From Gammaproteobacteria bacterium (lineage in GTDB: Bacteria > Pseudomonadota > Gammaproteobacteria > Cardiobacteriales > Wohlfahrtiimonadaceae): a stretch of 5,468 nt of DNA. Under the pieces are notes generated by a model, which saw nothing but the letters and a program-made list of their open reading frames with translations, searched no databases and had not been told where the DNA came from. This document shows positions 5,027 to 5,468 of the stretch, piece after piece. The stretch lies in assembly GCA_003864535.1 (NCBI GenBank), contig BHEQ01000142.1:1-5468 (forward strand), written 5' to 3'. Position 1 is the stretch's first letter; every line of letters starts with the position of its first letter. Position numbers and translations under genes: made by a program.

Positions 5027-5468
5027 ATGCCTAATCGTTTAAACGCTGCTGAAAAAAGTATCTGCGCAAGCTTAACCTTGCTCTACGCTATTAGAATGCT
5101 TGGTTTATTTATTGTTTTGCCAATTTTTTCTTTATATGCGCATCAATTAGACGGCGGCACGCCTCTTTTGGTCGGGCTTGTTTTTAGCAGCTACGCTCTT
5201 ACCCAAATGCTCTTGCAGCCTGTTTTTGGCTGGGCATCGGACTGTTATGGACGTAAAAATATTATCGTTTTGGGGCTTATTTTATTTATCGTGGGTAGCT
5301 TGATTATTGCAAGCTCCAATAACATTATTATTGTTTTAGGTGGGCGCATCGTTCAAGGTAGTGGTGCGATCTCAGCGGCTGTTTTAGCACTAGCTACAGA
5401 TTTAACCCGTGATGAGATTCGGACTAAAGTTATGGCGATTATTGGGGTTAGCATCGGCTGTACTTTTG
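5027..5468 (+). CDS. MFS transporter, YajR type, N-terminal part (runs off right edge)
   Basis: This is a proton-coupled major facilitator superfamily transporter of the inner membrane; the physiological substrate of YajR-type members is not established. I translated 147 open codons from the ATG at 5027 (MPNRLNAAEKSICASL...). Helices are expected at about 15-38, 47-68, 78-98 and 100-123, with a fifth beginning near 135. The YajR-like features are RMLGLFIVLPIFSLYA (23-38), the MFS motif A GWASDCYGRKN (68-78, with Asp72, Gly75, Arg76 and Lys77) and motif B GGRIVQGSGAISAAVLAL (105-122, with Arg107). The ATDLTRDEIRTK block (123-134) also resembles E. coli YajR. The family has about 450 residues with a C-terminal YAM domain, which would lie outside the window. 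The Shine-Dalgarno is modest (GTGAG at 5016-5020, 6 nt before ATG). It is divergent from hslVU. The MFS family is certain; the YajR subfamily is likely. Confidence 0.92.
   Translation, partial: MPNRLNAAEKSICASLTLLYAIRMLGLFIVLPIFSLYAHQLDGGTPLLVGLVFSSYALTQMLLQPVFGWASDCYGRKNIIVLGLILFIVGSLIIASSNNIIIVLGGRIVQGSGAISAAVLALATDLTRDEIRTKVMAIIGVSIGCTF

Overview
The window looks like ordinary chromosomal housekeeping DNA from a low-GC gammaproteobacterium. AcnB, HslV, HslU, GlyQ and a YajR-type MFS transporter all resemble gammaproteobacterial orthologues, while third codon positions and spacers are strongly AT-biased. I cannot fix the genus; an AT-rich lineage such as the Cardiobacteriales is a guess. 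No phage, plasmid, CRISPR or defence genes are visible.

Layout, left to right: (1) 1-1081, minus: the N-terminal 360 codons of acnB (aconitase B), cut by the left edge. (2) 1082-1475: a 394-bp very AT-rich divergent spacer with a degenerate tandem repeat and a perfect 14-bp palindrome. (3) 1476-1727, plus: an 83-codon gene for a small single-pass membrane protein of unknown function. (4) 1733-2680, minus: glyQ (glycyl-tRNA synthetase alpha), meeting the small gene tail to tail with a 5-bp gap; glyS is not next to it. (5) 2716-2838: a ~123-bp imperfect palindrome resembling a MITE-like intergenic repeat. (6) 2898-4774, minus: hslVU (hslV then hslU, 4-bp ATGA overlap), preceded by a good sigma-32-type heat-shock promoter at 4827-4855. 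(7) 5027-5468, plus: the first 147 codons of an MFS transporter of the YajR type, divergent from hslV and cut by the right edge.

HslV and HslU together form the bacterial proteasome-like HslVU (ClpYQ) protease; their order, overlap and promoter all point to a heat-induced operon. glyQ lies on the same strand 211-217 bp downstream of hslU, with the palindrome between them. It is therefore either read from the hslVU transcript or uses a promoter that overlaps the repeat. The acnB and MFS genes have no evident functional link to the rest.

I find no convincing new multi-gene system. The items most worth checking are the palindromic element between hslU and glyQ, the separation of glyQ from glyS, and the uncharacterised small membrane protein with its unusual upstream region.
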